25,147 bases of DNA. It comes from a virus. Shown piece after piece: positions 13,073 to 17,717 of this stretch. The notes beneath the pieces were generated by a model. The model saw only the letters and a list, made by a program, of their open reading frames with translations, had not been told where the DNA came from and ran no database searches. The translations under genes and the position numbers were made by a program. Numbering within the stretch: position 1 is the first letter of the stretch; each line of letters opens with the position of its first letter. The stretch is taken from positions 1-25,147 of the IMG/VR virus record IMGVR_UViG_3300037323_000123. The stretch is one strand, 5' to 3'.

Positions 13073-13242
13073 CGATTGAGAAGATATTTGACGAAGATGA
13101 ACTAGTGCCCGACTGTATCTGTGGGCAACTTGACCCCCTACCGTTCACCCACGCTGATGGGTGCCCGGTGTGGGAACACGCTGCGACAGAGCAAAGACTA
13201 CTAGACATAGCAGATGATAGGCGGGCAGCGCACTCGATTTGA
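13066..13242 (+). CDS. Small zinc-binding-type protein, GTG start (58 aa)
   Basis: Starts at GTG 13066, 5 nt after GGGAGAG, inside the end of the upstream gene, and reads MVTIEKIFDEDELVPDCICG. A C-x-C-G, then H-x-x-x-x-C (FTHADGCPVW), is a pattern often seen in tiny phage zinc-site proteins. The end is helical (TEQRLLDIADDRRAAHSI). Its TGA stop (13240-13242) sits inside the TTGACA -35 box of the next promoter, the third such case in this region. No family assigned. The start and the overlap geometry mirror the gene at 13516 (MVTKSQ). Confidence 0.66.
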   Translation: MVTIEKIFDEDELVPDCICGQLDPLPFTHADGCPVWEHAATEQRLLDIADDRRAAHSI

Positions 13243-13267
13243 CATTTTACTGTTTACACGCTAAAGT
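13239..13267 (+). promoter_or_regulatory. Promoter for the 13295-13946 operon, containing the upstream stop
   Basis: TTGACA (13239-13244), 17-bp spacer, TAAAGT (13262-13267). The upstream TGA is 13240-13242. The spacer begins TTTTACTGTTTACACG, as at 12726. Confidence 0.86.
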
Positions 13268-13294
13268 TAGGGAACACCCACGAAAGAGGAGCTA

Positions 13295-13522
13295 ATGACC
13301 GACTACTACGCACGGCACACTGAGGTCACACAGTACAGCGTGACCGCAGACACAGACAAAGAAGCGGAGCAGCTACTGGCGAAGCTGATAGACGCTGGCG
13401 GGCATATCGCTGACGCTACCGGCTACGTGCTTGAGCACGAGATGAGCACCGTACTAAAGAACAACGATAACTACAGCGAGTGGAACATCGATATGACGGA
13501 ATGGAGCGGCAACGAATGGTAA
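13295..13522 (+). CDS. Small acidic alpha/beta protein (75 aa)
   Basis: Begins MTDYYARHTEVTQYSVTADT followed by a helix (DKEAEQLLAKLIDAGG) and an acidic, tryptophan-rich end (YSEWNIDMTEWSGNEW). The first half has the same 'strand with V-x-A-D-T, helix ending L-I-x-x-G' layout as the protein from 10774. No function assigned. First gene of a three-gene operon with its own promoter; GAAAGAGGAGCTA precedes the ATG. The next gene starts within its last codons. Confidence 0.66.
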   Translation: MTDYYARHTEVTQYSVTADTDKEAEQLLAKLIDAGGHIADATGYVLEHEMSTVLKNNDNYSEWNIDMTEWSGNEW

Positions 13523-13791
13523 CAAAAAGCCAGGTCATCACCGCGCTCAACCACACAGTAAAAGCGATGGTAGACGTTCTACGGGCACGGGGCACTCACT
13601 ACGATGAGCAGGGAGAGTGGTATATGTCTTGGCAGTACCCACCAGAAACCGGCTACGAGATAGTGTGGAGCAACCGGGGCAGCGACGAGACACGGGTCAT
13701 TGTCTGCTTTGGAAAAGCGCCCCGAGAAACACTAACCGCCTGCCGGGCAATCACGGCAGTGCTAAAGGCTACAAGCGGAGAGAGCAACTAA
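13516..13791 (+). CDS. Hypothetical protein in the 13295 operon (91 aa)
   Basis: Reads MVTKSQVITALNHTVKAMVD, a helix, then a beta-rich part (EWYMSWQYPPETGYEIVWSN, ETRVIVCFGKAP) and a final helix (TLTACRAITAVLKATSG). The ATG at 13516 is preferred because it overlaps the upstream stop as ATGgTAA and has GGAG about 9 nt before it; an in-frame ATG at 13501 is an alternative. The stop overlaps the next start (TAATG at 13789-13793). Not a family I recognise. Confidence 0.66.
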   Translation: MVTKSQVITALNHTVKAMVDVLRARGTHYDEQGEWYMSWQYPPETGYEIVWSNRGSDETRVIVCFGKAPRETLTACRAITAVLKATSGESN

Positions 13792-13946
13792 TGGTACATA
13801 CACCTATGACAGTGGGTCCCGACCTCACAATCCCCTGTAACGAATGTGAGGCCCCAGTGGACAGTGATACCCACGCTGAAGAACTAGGGCTATGCCTAAG
13901 CTGCTCAGATGATTACTGGGGCCACACCGGAAAGTGGGAAGACTAA
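13791..13946 (+). CDS. Small zinc-ribbon protein (51 aa)
   Basis: Starts at a TAATG overlap and reads MVHTPMTVGPDLTIPCNECE, then a second knuckle CLSC near residue 36 (LGLCLSCSDDYWGHTGKWED). The CxxC...CxxC spacing of about 17 residues fits a zinc ribbon or a small treble-clef finger. It is the last gene of the operon. Function unknown, but it adds to the unusually large set of mini zinc-finger proteins in this phage. Confidence 0.66.
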   Translation: MVHTPMTVGPDLTIPCNECEAPVDSDTHAEELGLCLSCSDDYWGHTGKWED

Positions 13947-13954
13947 TAGTCGAT

Positions 13955-13983
13955 TTGACTTTCTAGGTTGTATCCATTATACT
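13955..13983 (+). promoter_or_regulatory. Promoter for 14031
   Basis: CGATTTGACT with TTGACT at 13955-13960, 17-bp spacer, TATACT (13978-13983). Confidence 0.85.
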
Positions 13984-14030
13984 TATTACATAAGCAACAC
14001 ACCGACACAACTACACAGAAAAGAGACAAC

Positions 14031-14141
14031 ATGGAAAACCCATTCGACAACCTGGACATCGTCAACACGCAGGCCATCGAGGACATGGATGACAAAACAG
14101 TGAAGACTGTTTGGAACATCCTCACCAACGCAGGGTACTAG
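14031..14141 (+). CDS. Tiny hypothetical protein (36 aa)
   Basis: Reads MENPFDNLDIVNTQAIEDMD and ends VWNILTNAGY. It is a very short acidic, helical protein with no known family. It is supported as a gene by a good promoter, a ribosome-binding sequence (AAAGAGACAAC before the ATG) and a strong terminator directly after it, so it forms a complete single-gene cassette. Confidence 0.6.
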   Translation: MENPFDNLDIVNTQAIEDMDDKTVKTVWNILTNAGY

Positions 14142-14153
14142 CACAGAGAGAGA

Positions 14154-14177
14154 GGGGGGCCGAGAGCCCCCCTTTTT
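14154..14177 (+). terminator. Terminator after 14031
   Basis: GGGGGGC-cgaga-GCCCCCC followed by TTTTT. Confidence 0.92.
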
Positions 14178-14188
14178 CGTGCGACTAC

Positions 14189-14205
14189 TGTGAAAATTCC
14201 AAGGA
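14189..14205 (+). repeat. 17-bp intergenic motif, exact consensus copy
   Basis: TGTGAAAATTCCAAGGA, 11 bp after the T run of a terminator and 10 bp before the next -35 box. Confidence 0.88.
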
Positions 14206-14215
14206 GAGTTTTGAT

Positions 14216-14244
14216 TTGACATTAGGTTGTTTACACGATAGAGT
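14216..14244 (+). promoter_or_regulatory. Promoter for 14279
   Basis: TTGACA (14216-14221), 17-bp spacer, TAGAGT (14239-14244). The spacer start TTAGGTTGTTTACA also occurs at 14524. Confidence 0.86.
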
Positions 14245-14278
14245 CAGGTGACACAAACGACAAGGAGAAGCTATAACG

Positions 14279-14521
14279 ATGAGAATAGAAAAGCGGGTAC
14301 AGCAGGGGGAAAGCCCCTGGGAACTCGAGCTACAACTCATACCAACAGAGCGCGGATTTGCCTACGTATCCACACTAGACGCGGAGGTCATTTTTCAATG
14401 GGACGATGAGAAACCCAACAGCTATGGAGTAGACGATGGAGAGGTTATGGCCCACAACGCAGAGTACGGTGTGTTCGTTACTTTGGGAATAGACGTAAAC
14501 TACTTTGATAGCAGAGCTTGA
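14279..14521 (+). CDS. Hypothetical beta-rich protein (80 aa)
   Basis: Begins MRIEKRVQQGESPWELELQL and continues with several probable strands (GFAYVSTLDAEVIFQWDDEK, YGVFVTLGIDVNYFDSRA). Acidic, soluble, unassigned. AAGGAGAAGC precedes the ATG. Its TGA stop (14519-14521) is embedded in the TTGACA -35 box of the next promoter, the fourth such case in the window. Confidence 0.66.
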   Translation: MRIEKRVQQGESPWELELQLIPTERGFAYVSTLDAEVIFQWDDEKPNSYGVDDGEVMAHNAEYGVFVTLGIDVNYFDSRA

Positions 14522-14546
14522 CATTAGGTTGTTTACATTGTAGAGT
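14518..14546 (+). promoter_or_regulatory. Promoter for 14577, containing the upstream stop
   Basis: TTGACA (14518-14523) with the upstream TGA at 14519-14521; 17-bp spacer, TAGAGT (14541-14546). Confidence 0.86.
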
Positions 14547-14576
14547 GTACCTATACCAACGACGAAAGGAAACACA

Positions 14577-14747
14577 ATGCTTGGGACTACCCTAAAATAT
14601 GTTTTCATTACCGCACTCACCACGGGATTGTTTTTATCTTTCCACGACACGTACATGACTTGGGCGATACTGCCAGCAGTGATTGTTTGGGGCATGATTG
14701 CCCTGGGACTCACGTTAGAGCGCAGGGACAGAGAGCGCCAGGACTAG
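14577..14747 (+). CDS. Small membrane protein with two transmembrane segments (56 aa)
   Basis: Reads MLGTTLKYVFITALTTGLFL, a short polar loop (SFHDTYMTW), a second hydrophobic stretch (AILPAVIVWGMIALGLTL) and a charged tail (ERRDRERQD). Both termini are probably cytoplasmic. Such short two-helix proteins in phage early regions can act in superinfection exclusion or on host membrane functions, but this cannot be decided from sequence. The gene has its own promoter and a ribosome-binding sequence (GAAAGGAAACACA before the ATG). It is too short to stand out by length alone. Confidence 0.66.
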   Translation: MLGTTLKYVFITALTTGLFLSFHDTYMTWAILPAVIVWGMIALGLTLERRDRERQD

Positions 14748-14749
14748 AT

Positions 14750-14778
14750 TTGACTTTTTAGATTATCCATGTTACAGT
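14750..14778 (+). promoter_or_regulatory. Promoter for 14808
   Basis: TTGACT (14750-14755), 17-bp spacer, TACAGT (14773-14778), starting right after the upstream TAG. Confidence 0.78.
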
Positions 14779-14807
14779 GTACTAACACCCCAACAAAGGA
14801 GAACAAC

Positions 14808-14951
14808 ATGCAGGTTCTAATCAAGGCAATGTTTGCAGGAGATATTCACGAGTCAGTCACAGTGAGCCAAGATGAGATTGAGGCCACACTAGACGCATAC
14901 AGCGCCCGCGACGTACTCATGGTCAGCGTGCGAGAGGTCGAGGAGGTTTAG
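14808..14951 (+). CDS. Small acidic hypothetical protein (47 aa)
   Basis: Begins MQVLIKAMFAGDIHESVTVS and continues QDEIEATLDAYSARDVLMVS, ending VREVEEV. A beta-alpha-beta layout is likely. Acidic and unassigned. ATG 14808 follows AAAGGAGAACAAC; the frame is open from 14769, but that part overlaps the promoter. A strong terminator follows 3 bp after the stop. Confidence 0.62.
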   Translation: MQVLIKAMFAGDIHESVTVSQDEIEATLDAYSARDVLMVSVREVEEV

Positions 14952-14954
14952 CGA

Positions 14955-14980
14955 GGGGGGCGCAAGCCCCCCTTTCTTTT
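14955..14980 (+). terminator. Terminator after 14808
   Basis: GGGGGGC-gcaa-GCCCCCC followed by TTTCTTTT. Confidence 0.9.
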
Positions 14981-14989
14981 GCTGCGCAC

Positions 14990-15006
14990 TGTGAAAAAAC
15001 CAAGGA
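14990..15006 (+). repeat. 17-bp intergenic motif, AAAAAACC variant
   Basis: TGTGAAAAAACCAAGGA, right after a terminator. Confidence 0.85.
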
Positions 15007-15021
15007 TGGGCGCTTGCCGAC

Positions 15022-15050
15022 TTGCGCTTACTAATTTTATAGTGTACTAT
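15022..15050 (+). promoter_or_regulatory. Promoter placing the start site at or just before ATG 15057
   Basis: TTGCGC (15022-15027), 17-bp spacer, TACTAT (15045-15050). An overlapping TATAGT at 15038-15043 is a second -10 option. Confidence 0.6.
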
Positions 15051-15056
15051 GTAAAT

Positions 15057-15218
15057 ATGACAAGCAGATACCGAGGGGTAGCTAACCCCAACTACGCGAA
15101 AGCTATGCGGGAGCTGCGACGCAGTGGGGCAAGCGGTACGCATAATGATAAAAGAACTAGGCGAGCCCGCACCCGAGAAGCCCGCAGTCAGAAAGAAATA
15201 GAGGAGCAGGGCGAATAG
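15057..15218 (+). CDS. Small highly basic protein, probably leaderless (53 aa)
   Basis: Reads MTSRYRGVANPNYAKAMREL followed by a strongly basic part (RRSGASGTHNDKRTRRARTR) and EARSQKEIEEQGE. The high Arg content suggests nucleic-acid binding, which stands out among the acidic proteins of this module. There is no Shine-Dalgarno before ATG 15057, and the -10 box ends 6 nt upstream, so the transcript probably starts at or within about 7-14 nt of the start codon. Leaderless translation is well known in actinobacteria. No family recognised. Confidence 0.6.
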   Translation: MTSRYRGVANPNYAKAMRELRRSGASGTHNDKRTRRARTREARSQKEIEEQGE

Positions 15219-15229
15219 CCCACACCGAC

Positions 15230-15258
15230 TTGACTTTCAGCCCCCTATGTGTTAGAAT
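15230..15258 (+). promoter_or_regulatory. Promoter with no downstream gene (small-RNA promoter)
   Basis: TTGACT (15230-15235), 17-bp spacer, TAGAAT (15253-15258). Transcription would start near 15265, and the next feature is a terminator at 15312-15360. Confidence 0.82.
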
Positions 15259-15264
15259 ACAAAT

Positions 15265-15360
15265 ACAAAAACAGAACAACTAATTTTTTACGGCTCACTT
15301 CTCCTGGTGGGAGAACCGCGGCACCTGTCCTGACATTCGGGTGCCGCGGTTCTTTTTTTT
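15265..15360 (+). ncRNA. Candidate small RNA of about 95 nt
   Basis: A strong promoter is followed after about 55 nt by a very strong terminator, with no ATG, GTG or TTG frame preceded by a Shine-Dalgarno between them. The predicted RNA has an unstructured A-rich 5' end (about 15265-15298), a small hairpin (TTCTCC 15299-15304 with GGGAGAA 15310-15315, partly competing with the terminator stem) and the terminator. The segment CTTCTCCT (15298-15305) is complementary to AGGAGAAG-type Shine-Dalgarno sequences used by several genes here (before 4689, 12410, 14279, 14808). An antisense regulator of those starts is therefore possible; this is inference. An attenuator for the gene at 15393 is less likely, because that gene has its own -10 box. 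Confidence 0.65.
15312..15360 (+). terminator. Very strong terminator of the small-RNA unit
   Basis: A 14-bp perfect stem (15312-15325 with 15340-15353; arms begin AGAACCGCGG and end CCGCGGTTCT), 14-nt loop, then eight T. Confidence 0.95.
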
Positions 15361-15380
15361 CTCACTTCACAGGAGTTCAG

Positions 15381-15386
15381 TATACT
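15381..15386 (+). promoter_or_regulatory. -10 box for the apparently leaderless gene 15393
   Basis: TATACT ends 6 nt before ATG 15393. The -35 region (TTTCTC around 15358) is poor. Confidence 0.5.
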
Positions 15387-15392
15387 TAGAGC

Positions 15393-15641
15393 ATGATGCC
15401 AGTCGATATTTTAGACCTACAAGAACACAAAAACTCTAAGGGAAGCCCCTACACCGTAGCCATAGTGGACGACCCCAACGATGGTAAAACCAAGCTGGTG
15501 ATTACGTTTGCGGGCCATGGAGATTTTGCGGTGCTACTACTTGACAAGCTCATCGAGGAAGAAAACATAGACGAAGATGTCAATTCCAACGCTGCCGAGC
15601 TAGCCAAAGTTGTCAGAGGTGCCGCTGCCGCACCACTGTGA
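15393..15641 (+). CDS. Hypothetical protein, probably leaderless (82 aa)
   Basis: Begins MMPVDILDLQEHKNSKGSPY and continues with strand-like segments (VAIVDDPNDGKTKLVITFAG, DFAVLLLDKLI) and an acidic helix (EEENIDEDVNSNAAELAKVV). Unassigned. ATG 15393 (a second ATG follows at 15396) lies about 7 nt after a TATACT box. The nearest AGGAG (15371-15375) is 17 nt upstream and before the -10 box, so it cannot serve as a ribosome-binding site on this transcript. The 17-bp intergenic motif overlaps its last codons. Confidence 0.65.
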   Translation: MMPVDILDLQEHKNSKGSPYTVAIVDDPNDGKTKLVITFAGHGDFAVLLLDKLIEEENIDEDVNSNAAELAKVVRGAAAAPL

Positions 15642-15653
15642 AAATTCCAAGGA
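15637..15653 (+). repeat. 17-bp intergenic motif, exact copy overlapping a stop
   Basis: TGTGAAAATTCCAAGGA. The TGA stop of 15393 (15639-15641) lies within it, 12 bp before a -35 box. Confidence 0.87.
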
Positions 15654-15664
15654 CCGGCTGCGAC

Positions 15665-15693
15665 TTGCTTTATGCCGGAAGATGGTATAAACT
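15665..15693 (+). promoter_or_regulatory. Promoter placing the start site at GTG 15700
   Basis: TTGCTT (15665-15670), 17-bp spacer, TAAACT (15688-15693), with TATAAA overlapping. Confidence 0.65.
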
Positions 15694-15699
15694 ACCTGA

Positions 15700-15891
15700 G
15701 TGACTAAAAAAGACAGATACGGAGAACTAGCCACCAAGCTTTATGTTGGTGGGTGGACAGTGCAACAAGTGGCTATCTTTTTAGCCATAGATTACAGAAC
15801 CGCACGCCGAGCTATCCTAACGCGTACAGCGCTTAGGGACTCAAGCGCACGGCTAGTGGGCCGCACAAGGCCAGACAGGAAGATAGCATGA
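15700..15891 (+). CDS. Small helix-turn-helix DNA-binding protein, probably leaderless (63 aa)
   Basis: Reads (M)TKKDRYGELATKLYVGGW, then TVQQVAIFLAIDYRTARRAI, then a basic tail (LTRTALRDSSARLVGRTRPD). The order 'W-T-V-Q-Q-V-A-x-x-L-x-x-x-Y-R-T-A-R-R-x-I' is a typical helix-turn-helix, with the second helix in YRTARRAIL as the likely recognition helix. It starts at GTG 15700, 7 nt after TAAACT and with no Shine-Dalgarno, so a leaderless transcript is likely. The stop overlaps the next start (ATGA). A plausible regulator of the module's repeated operators, by inference. Operon with the next three genes. Confidence 0.68.
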   Translation: MTKKDRYGELATKLYVGGWTVQQVAIFLAIDYRTARRAILTRTALRDSSARLVGRTRPDRKIA

Positions 15892-16043
15892 AGATTAGAA
15901 ATATCGTATGGACAGCGGTAGCCACCGCCGGAGCGGGTATCGCCGCGCTGCTGGTAGCAATTTTAGGAAACCACGAAGATGTTGTGATAGCGCTTGCCGG
16001 TATCGCAGTGGCATCCGCAATTCTCTCGTCACGAGAAAACTAA
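15888..16043 (+). CDS. Small membrane protein (51 aa)
   Basis: Reads MKIRNIVWTAVATAGAGIAA and continues LLVAILGNHEDVVIALAGIA, ending ILSSREN. Two hydrophobic helices (about residues 7-26 and 32-47) are separated by a short polar turn (GNHED). Start overlaps the preceding stop (ATGA). No family assigned; like 14577 it could act on the host membrane, but this is speculation. Confidence 0.64.
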   Translation: MKIRNIVWTAVATAGAGIAALLVAILGNHEDVVIALAGIAVASAILSSREN

Positions 16044-16065
16044 CGTAAGGAAAGGAACAAAAAGT

Positions 16066-16395
16066 ATGTGGGTATTTACAGAAACAGGGTTCGTTAGCGC
16101 AGTAACGCATTACGCGAAGCCAGACATTATTGTTGTGCGGGGGCGAGATTACGACTCGCTGCTGCCTATCGCAGATTTTGCGGGGGAAGTAATCCAACAC
16201 ACACCGAATAACGACTACCCGATACGGGTAGAAGTCGAGCGAAAAGTTTTTGCAAGCTGGGTCGCCAAAGGCATTCAGGACATGACATACACAAACTACA
16301 AGAACCAAATGTATGGCACGCGGGGGCCGAAGTTCACTCACGCCCTGACAGATGTGTGGAGCGACATGCACCAAGTAGAAACAGCGCGGGACTAA
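16066..16395 (+). CDS. Conserved phage hypothetical protein (109 aa)
   Basis: Begins MWVFTETGFVSAVTHYAKPD and contains IIVVRGRDYDSLLPIADFAG, TPNNDYPIRVEVERKVFASW and KFTHALTDVWSDMH. The series 'M-W-x-F-T-x-x-G-F-x-S-A-V ... V-R-x-R-D ... T-P-x-N-D-Y-P-x-R-V ... V-F-x-x-W-V ... Y-x-N-x-K-N ... F-x-x-A-L-x-x-V-W' is a well-conserved actinobacterial and actinophage family of unknown function. The ATG at 16066 is chosen because it starts the conserved part and follows AAGGAAAGGAACAAAAAGT; the frame is open further left as a shadow of the previous gene. Confidence 0.78.
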   Translation: MWVFTETGFVSAVTHYAKPDIIVVRGRDYDSLLPIADFAGEVIQHTPNNDYPIRVEVERKVFASWVAKGIQDMTYTNYKNQMYGTRGPKFTHALTDVWSDMHQVETARD

Positions 16396-16424
16396 AACAC
16401 AACACAACACAACAGGAGGAGCTT

Positions 16425-16625
16425 ATGGAAGAAGTCAAAGTCTACGCAGTTCAGTGGCGGAGAGTATCCGACAGAGCTATTTTTGTGAACTACGTTCCCA
16501 CCCCCTCTGAAACATCCGCGGCTCAGCTTAGGAATAATTTTCTAAAGGAGGGCGCGGGTGTAGTTCGCAATGTGATGAGTGTTACGCGGGACAAGGAGCG
16601 GGAAAAAGAACTCGCAAGAGCATAG
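16425..16625 (+). CDS. Small hypothetical protein (66 aa)
   Basis: Begins MEEVKVYAVQWRRVSDRAIF and continues VNYVPTPSETSAAQLRNNFL, ending KEREKELARA. Beta strands followed by a charged helix. Not recognised. ATG 16425 has a very strong ribosome-binding sequence (AACAGGAGGAGCTT). The 5' spacer contains a short ACACAACACAACACAAC run. It is the last gene of the 15700-16625 operon. Confidence 0.66.
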   Translation: MEEVKVYAVQWRRVSDRAIFVNYVPTPSETSAAQLRNNFLKEGAGVVRNVMSVTRDKEREKELARA

Positions 16626-16640
16626 TCCCAGAACTAAAGA

Positions 16641-16668
16641 AGCCCCCCGTGCTGCGGGGGGTTTTTTG
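16641..16668 (+). terminator. Terminator after the 15700-16625 operon
   Basis: AGCCCCCC/GGGGGG hairpin (16643-16648 with 16656-16661), then T6. Confidence 0.9.
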
Positions 16669-16679
16669 TTTGGGGTCAG

Positions 16680-16696
16680 TGTGAAAATACCAAGGA
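16680..16696 (+). repeat. 17-bp intergenic motif, AAAATACC variant
   Basis: TGTGAAAATACCAAGGA. No TTGACA follows; the motif itself occupies the likely -35 position for TAGAGT at 16704-16709. Confidence 0.85.
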
Positions 16697-16711
16697 CTAA
16701 AGATAGAGTAC

Positions 16712-16729
16712 ACTAATAGTACTATTAGT
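16712..16729. promoter_or_regulatory. 18-bp perfect palindrome (operator candidate) upstream of 16750
   Basis: ACTAATAGTACTATTAGT reads the same on both strands. It overlaps the region where the transcript should start (TAGAGT -10-like box at 16704-16709), which suits a dimeric repressor site. Confidence 0.55.
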
Positions 16730-16749
16730 CACACAAACAAAGGAGCAAG

Positions 16750-17160
16750 ATGCCCGAGGACAAAGAACCAACAGAGAAGATGGTCAGCATGATGGAGAGG
16801 GAATACAAGGAAGTCGAGCGCAAGTCAGACACTCACGGCGCACCCGATGAGCCGATAAAGGTAACGTCTAAGCCCGCCCCTGCGCCTACAGCACTGACAC
16901 AACCCGGTCTTGTAGTGACATGCGAGAAGATTCAGTTCGAGAGCTTTGAGCGCAACTCGCGGTCAGTGGGGCTCACGCAGATTCGGCTAGTCGAGCTGGG
17001 ATATCTGTCCGCCGGAGGAGATAACCGCGGCTGGATGAGCGTAGGCACGAAGGCTGCACTAGAAAGTTTTATGGAGGACAAGAAGTTGTTGGGAAGTTGC
17101 ACCGATGAAAAAGTTCTCGTAGCTCTTTTTGCTGGTACGAAAGTAGAAGTTCGCCCCTAG
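16750..17160 (+). CDS. Protein with a peptidoglycan-binding-like domain (136 aa)
   Basis: The first 50 residues are charged and Pro-rich (MPEDKEPTEKMVSMMEREYK ... KPAPAPTALTQPG). From about residue 70 the sequence SVGLTQIRLVELGYLSAGGD, then GWMSVGTKAALESFMEDKKL, matches the PG_binding_1 pattern ('V-x-x-x-Q-x-x-L-x-x-L-G-Y-x ... G-x-x-T-x-x-A-L-x-x-F'), a three-helix wall-binding module. No signal peptide and no catalytic lysin motif are present, so it is either cytoplasmic or binds something else. It has a good AAAGGAGCAAG before the ATG and an 18-bp palindrome in its promoter. It converges on the minus-strand DUF3846 gene. Confidence 0.65.
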   Translation: MPEDKEPTEKMVSMMEREYKEVERKSDTHGAPDEPIKVTSKPAPAPTALTQPGLVVTCEKIQFESFERNSRSVGLTQIRLVELGYLSAGGDNRGWMSVGTKAALESFMEDKKLLGSCTDEKVLVALFAGTKVEVRP

Positions 17161-17177
17161 TCCTTGGGATTTTCACA
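17161..17177 (-). repeat. 17-bp intergenic motif, inverted copy
   Basis: TCCTTGGGATTTTCACA begins the base after the stop of 16750. On the minus strand it follows the DUF3846 terminator, the usual relation to a terminator. Confidence 0.85.
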
Positions 17178-17191
17178 GCACAGCTGCAAGC

Positions 17192-17224
17192 AAAAACCCC
17201 CCAGCGCTTGCCGGGGGGTTTTTT
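17192..17224. terminator. Bidirectional terminator between convergent genes
   Basis: AAAAACCCCCC on the left pairs with GGGGGGTTTTTT on the right, giving a stem plus T run in both directions. Confidence 0.9.
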
Positions 17225-17235
17225 ACTGCGCGGGT

Positions 17236-17574
17236 CTAGAGTACTGCTATCGCGGTTAGGTCACTCAGCTGGCGCTCAGTGAGTCCCACAGTGTCACCCT
17301 CATCGTCTACGCCACCGGTGAAGACTACGTCGCCCATCACGGTATCCGTGTCGGGGCCGAACGCCCTATCCCAGTGCATTTGACCGAGTAGGTTATGCGG
17401 TAGCCCAGTGAGCTTTCCCTCTTCGTTTAGCCACATTGTCACAGTGTCGCTTAGGTCGATAGCTTGCACATACCCACCCACGGCCCCTTGGAGCTTGCCA
17501 AGTGCGTTGTCCCCGATGTCGATGACTTCGATGACGTGGTTAGTCCTGATAATTACTGCTGTTTTTCTGGTCAT
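17236..17574 (-). CDS. DUF3846 domain protein
   Basis: A 112-residue protein and the only clear minus-strand gene. It reads MTRKTAVIIRTNHVIEVIDI, then LGKLQGAVGGYVQAIDL, then LNEEGKLTGLPHNLLGQM and GDVVFTGGVDDEGD. The order 'L-Q-x-x-V-G-G-Y-x-x-x-x-x-L ... N-E-E-G-K-L-x-G-L-P-x-N ... G-D-V-V-x-x-G ... D-D-E-G' is that of DUF3846, widespread in phages and plasmids, function unknown. AAAGGAAAAATT precedes the ATG. Its upstream region is shared with the divergent gene 17718 and holds an inverted repeat (17631-17662). The opposite orientation suggests separate regulation. Confidence 0.85.
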   Translation of the reverse strand: MTRKTAVIIRTNHVIEVIDIGDNALGKLQGAVGGYVQAIDLSDTVTMWLNEEGKLTGLPHNLLGQMHWDRAFGPDTDTVMGDVVFTGGVDDEGDTVGLTERQLSDLTAIAVL

Positions 17575-17630
17575 AATTTTTCCTTTGTCGTTGTTGGTGT
17601 AACACCATCATTGCACACATTGTGTAAATA

Positions 17631-17662
17631 ACCTAATCGAAAATAAATTATGTCGATTAGGT
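17631..17662. promoter_or_regulatory. Inverted repeat in the divergent promoter region (operator candidate)
   Basis: ACCTAATCGA (17631-17640) and TCGATTAGGT (17653-17662) are perfect 10-bp arms around a 12-nt AT-rich centre, between the DUF3846 gene (-) and 17718 (+). The half-site CGATTAGGT recurs upstream of 18269 at 18203-18211. Confidence 0.6.
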
Positions 17663-17681
17663 GTTTTGTCGTATCCATGGT
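17654..17681 (+). promoter_or_regulatory. Non-canonical promoter for 17718
   Basis: CGATTAGGT occupies the -35 area and CATGGT (17676-17681) the -10 area. No TTGACA is present; the same geometry is seen at 18203-18230, so an activator or repressor may act here. Confidence 0.45.
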
Positions 17682-17717
17682 AAGCTGTGAGTAACAACTA
17701 CACAGAGAGAAGGAAAC

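Noticed and set aside
13072-13077. Non-canonical ACG or ATT start for the gene at 13066
   Set aside because: At first sight the frame lacks a start after the upstream stop, but GTG 13066 with GGGAGAG in front, overlapping the upstream gene, explains it.
15265-15360. tRNA or riboswitch for the small-RNA region
   Set aside because: No cloverleaf or CCA-type end and no known riboswitch core recognised. The following gene has its own -10 box, so a cis-acting leader is the weaker reading.
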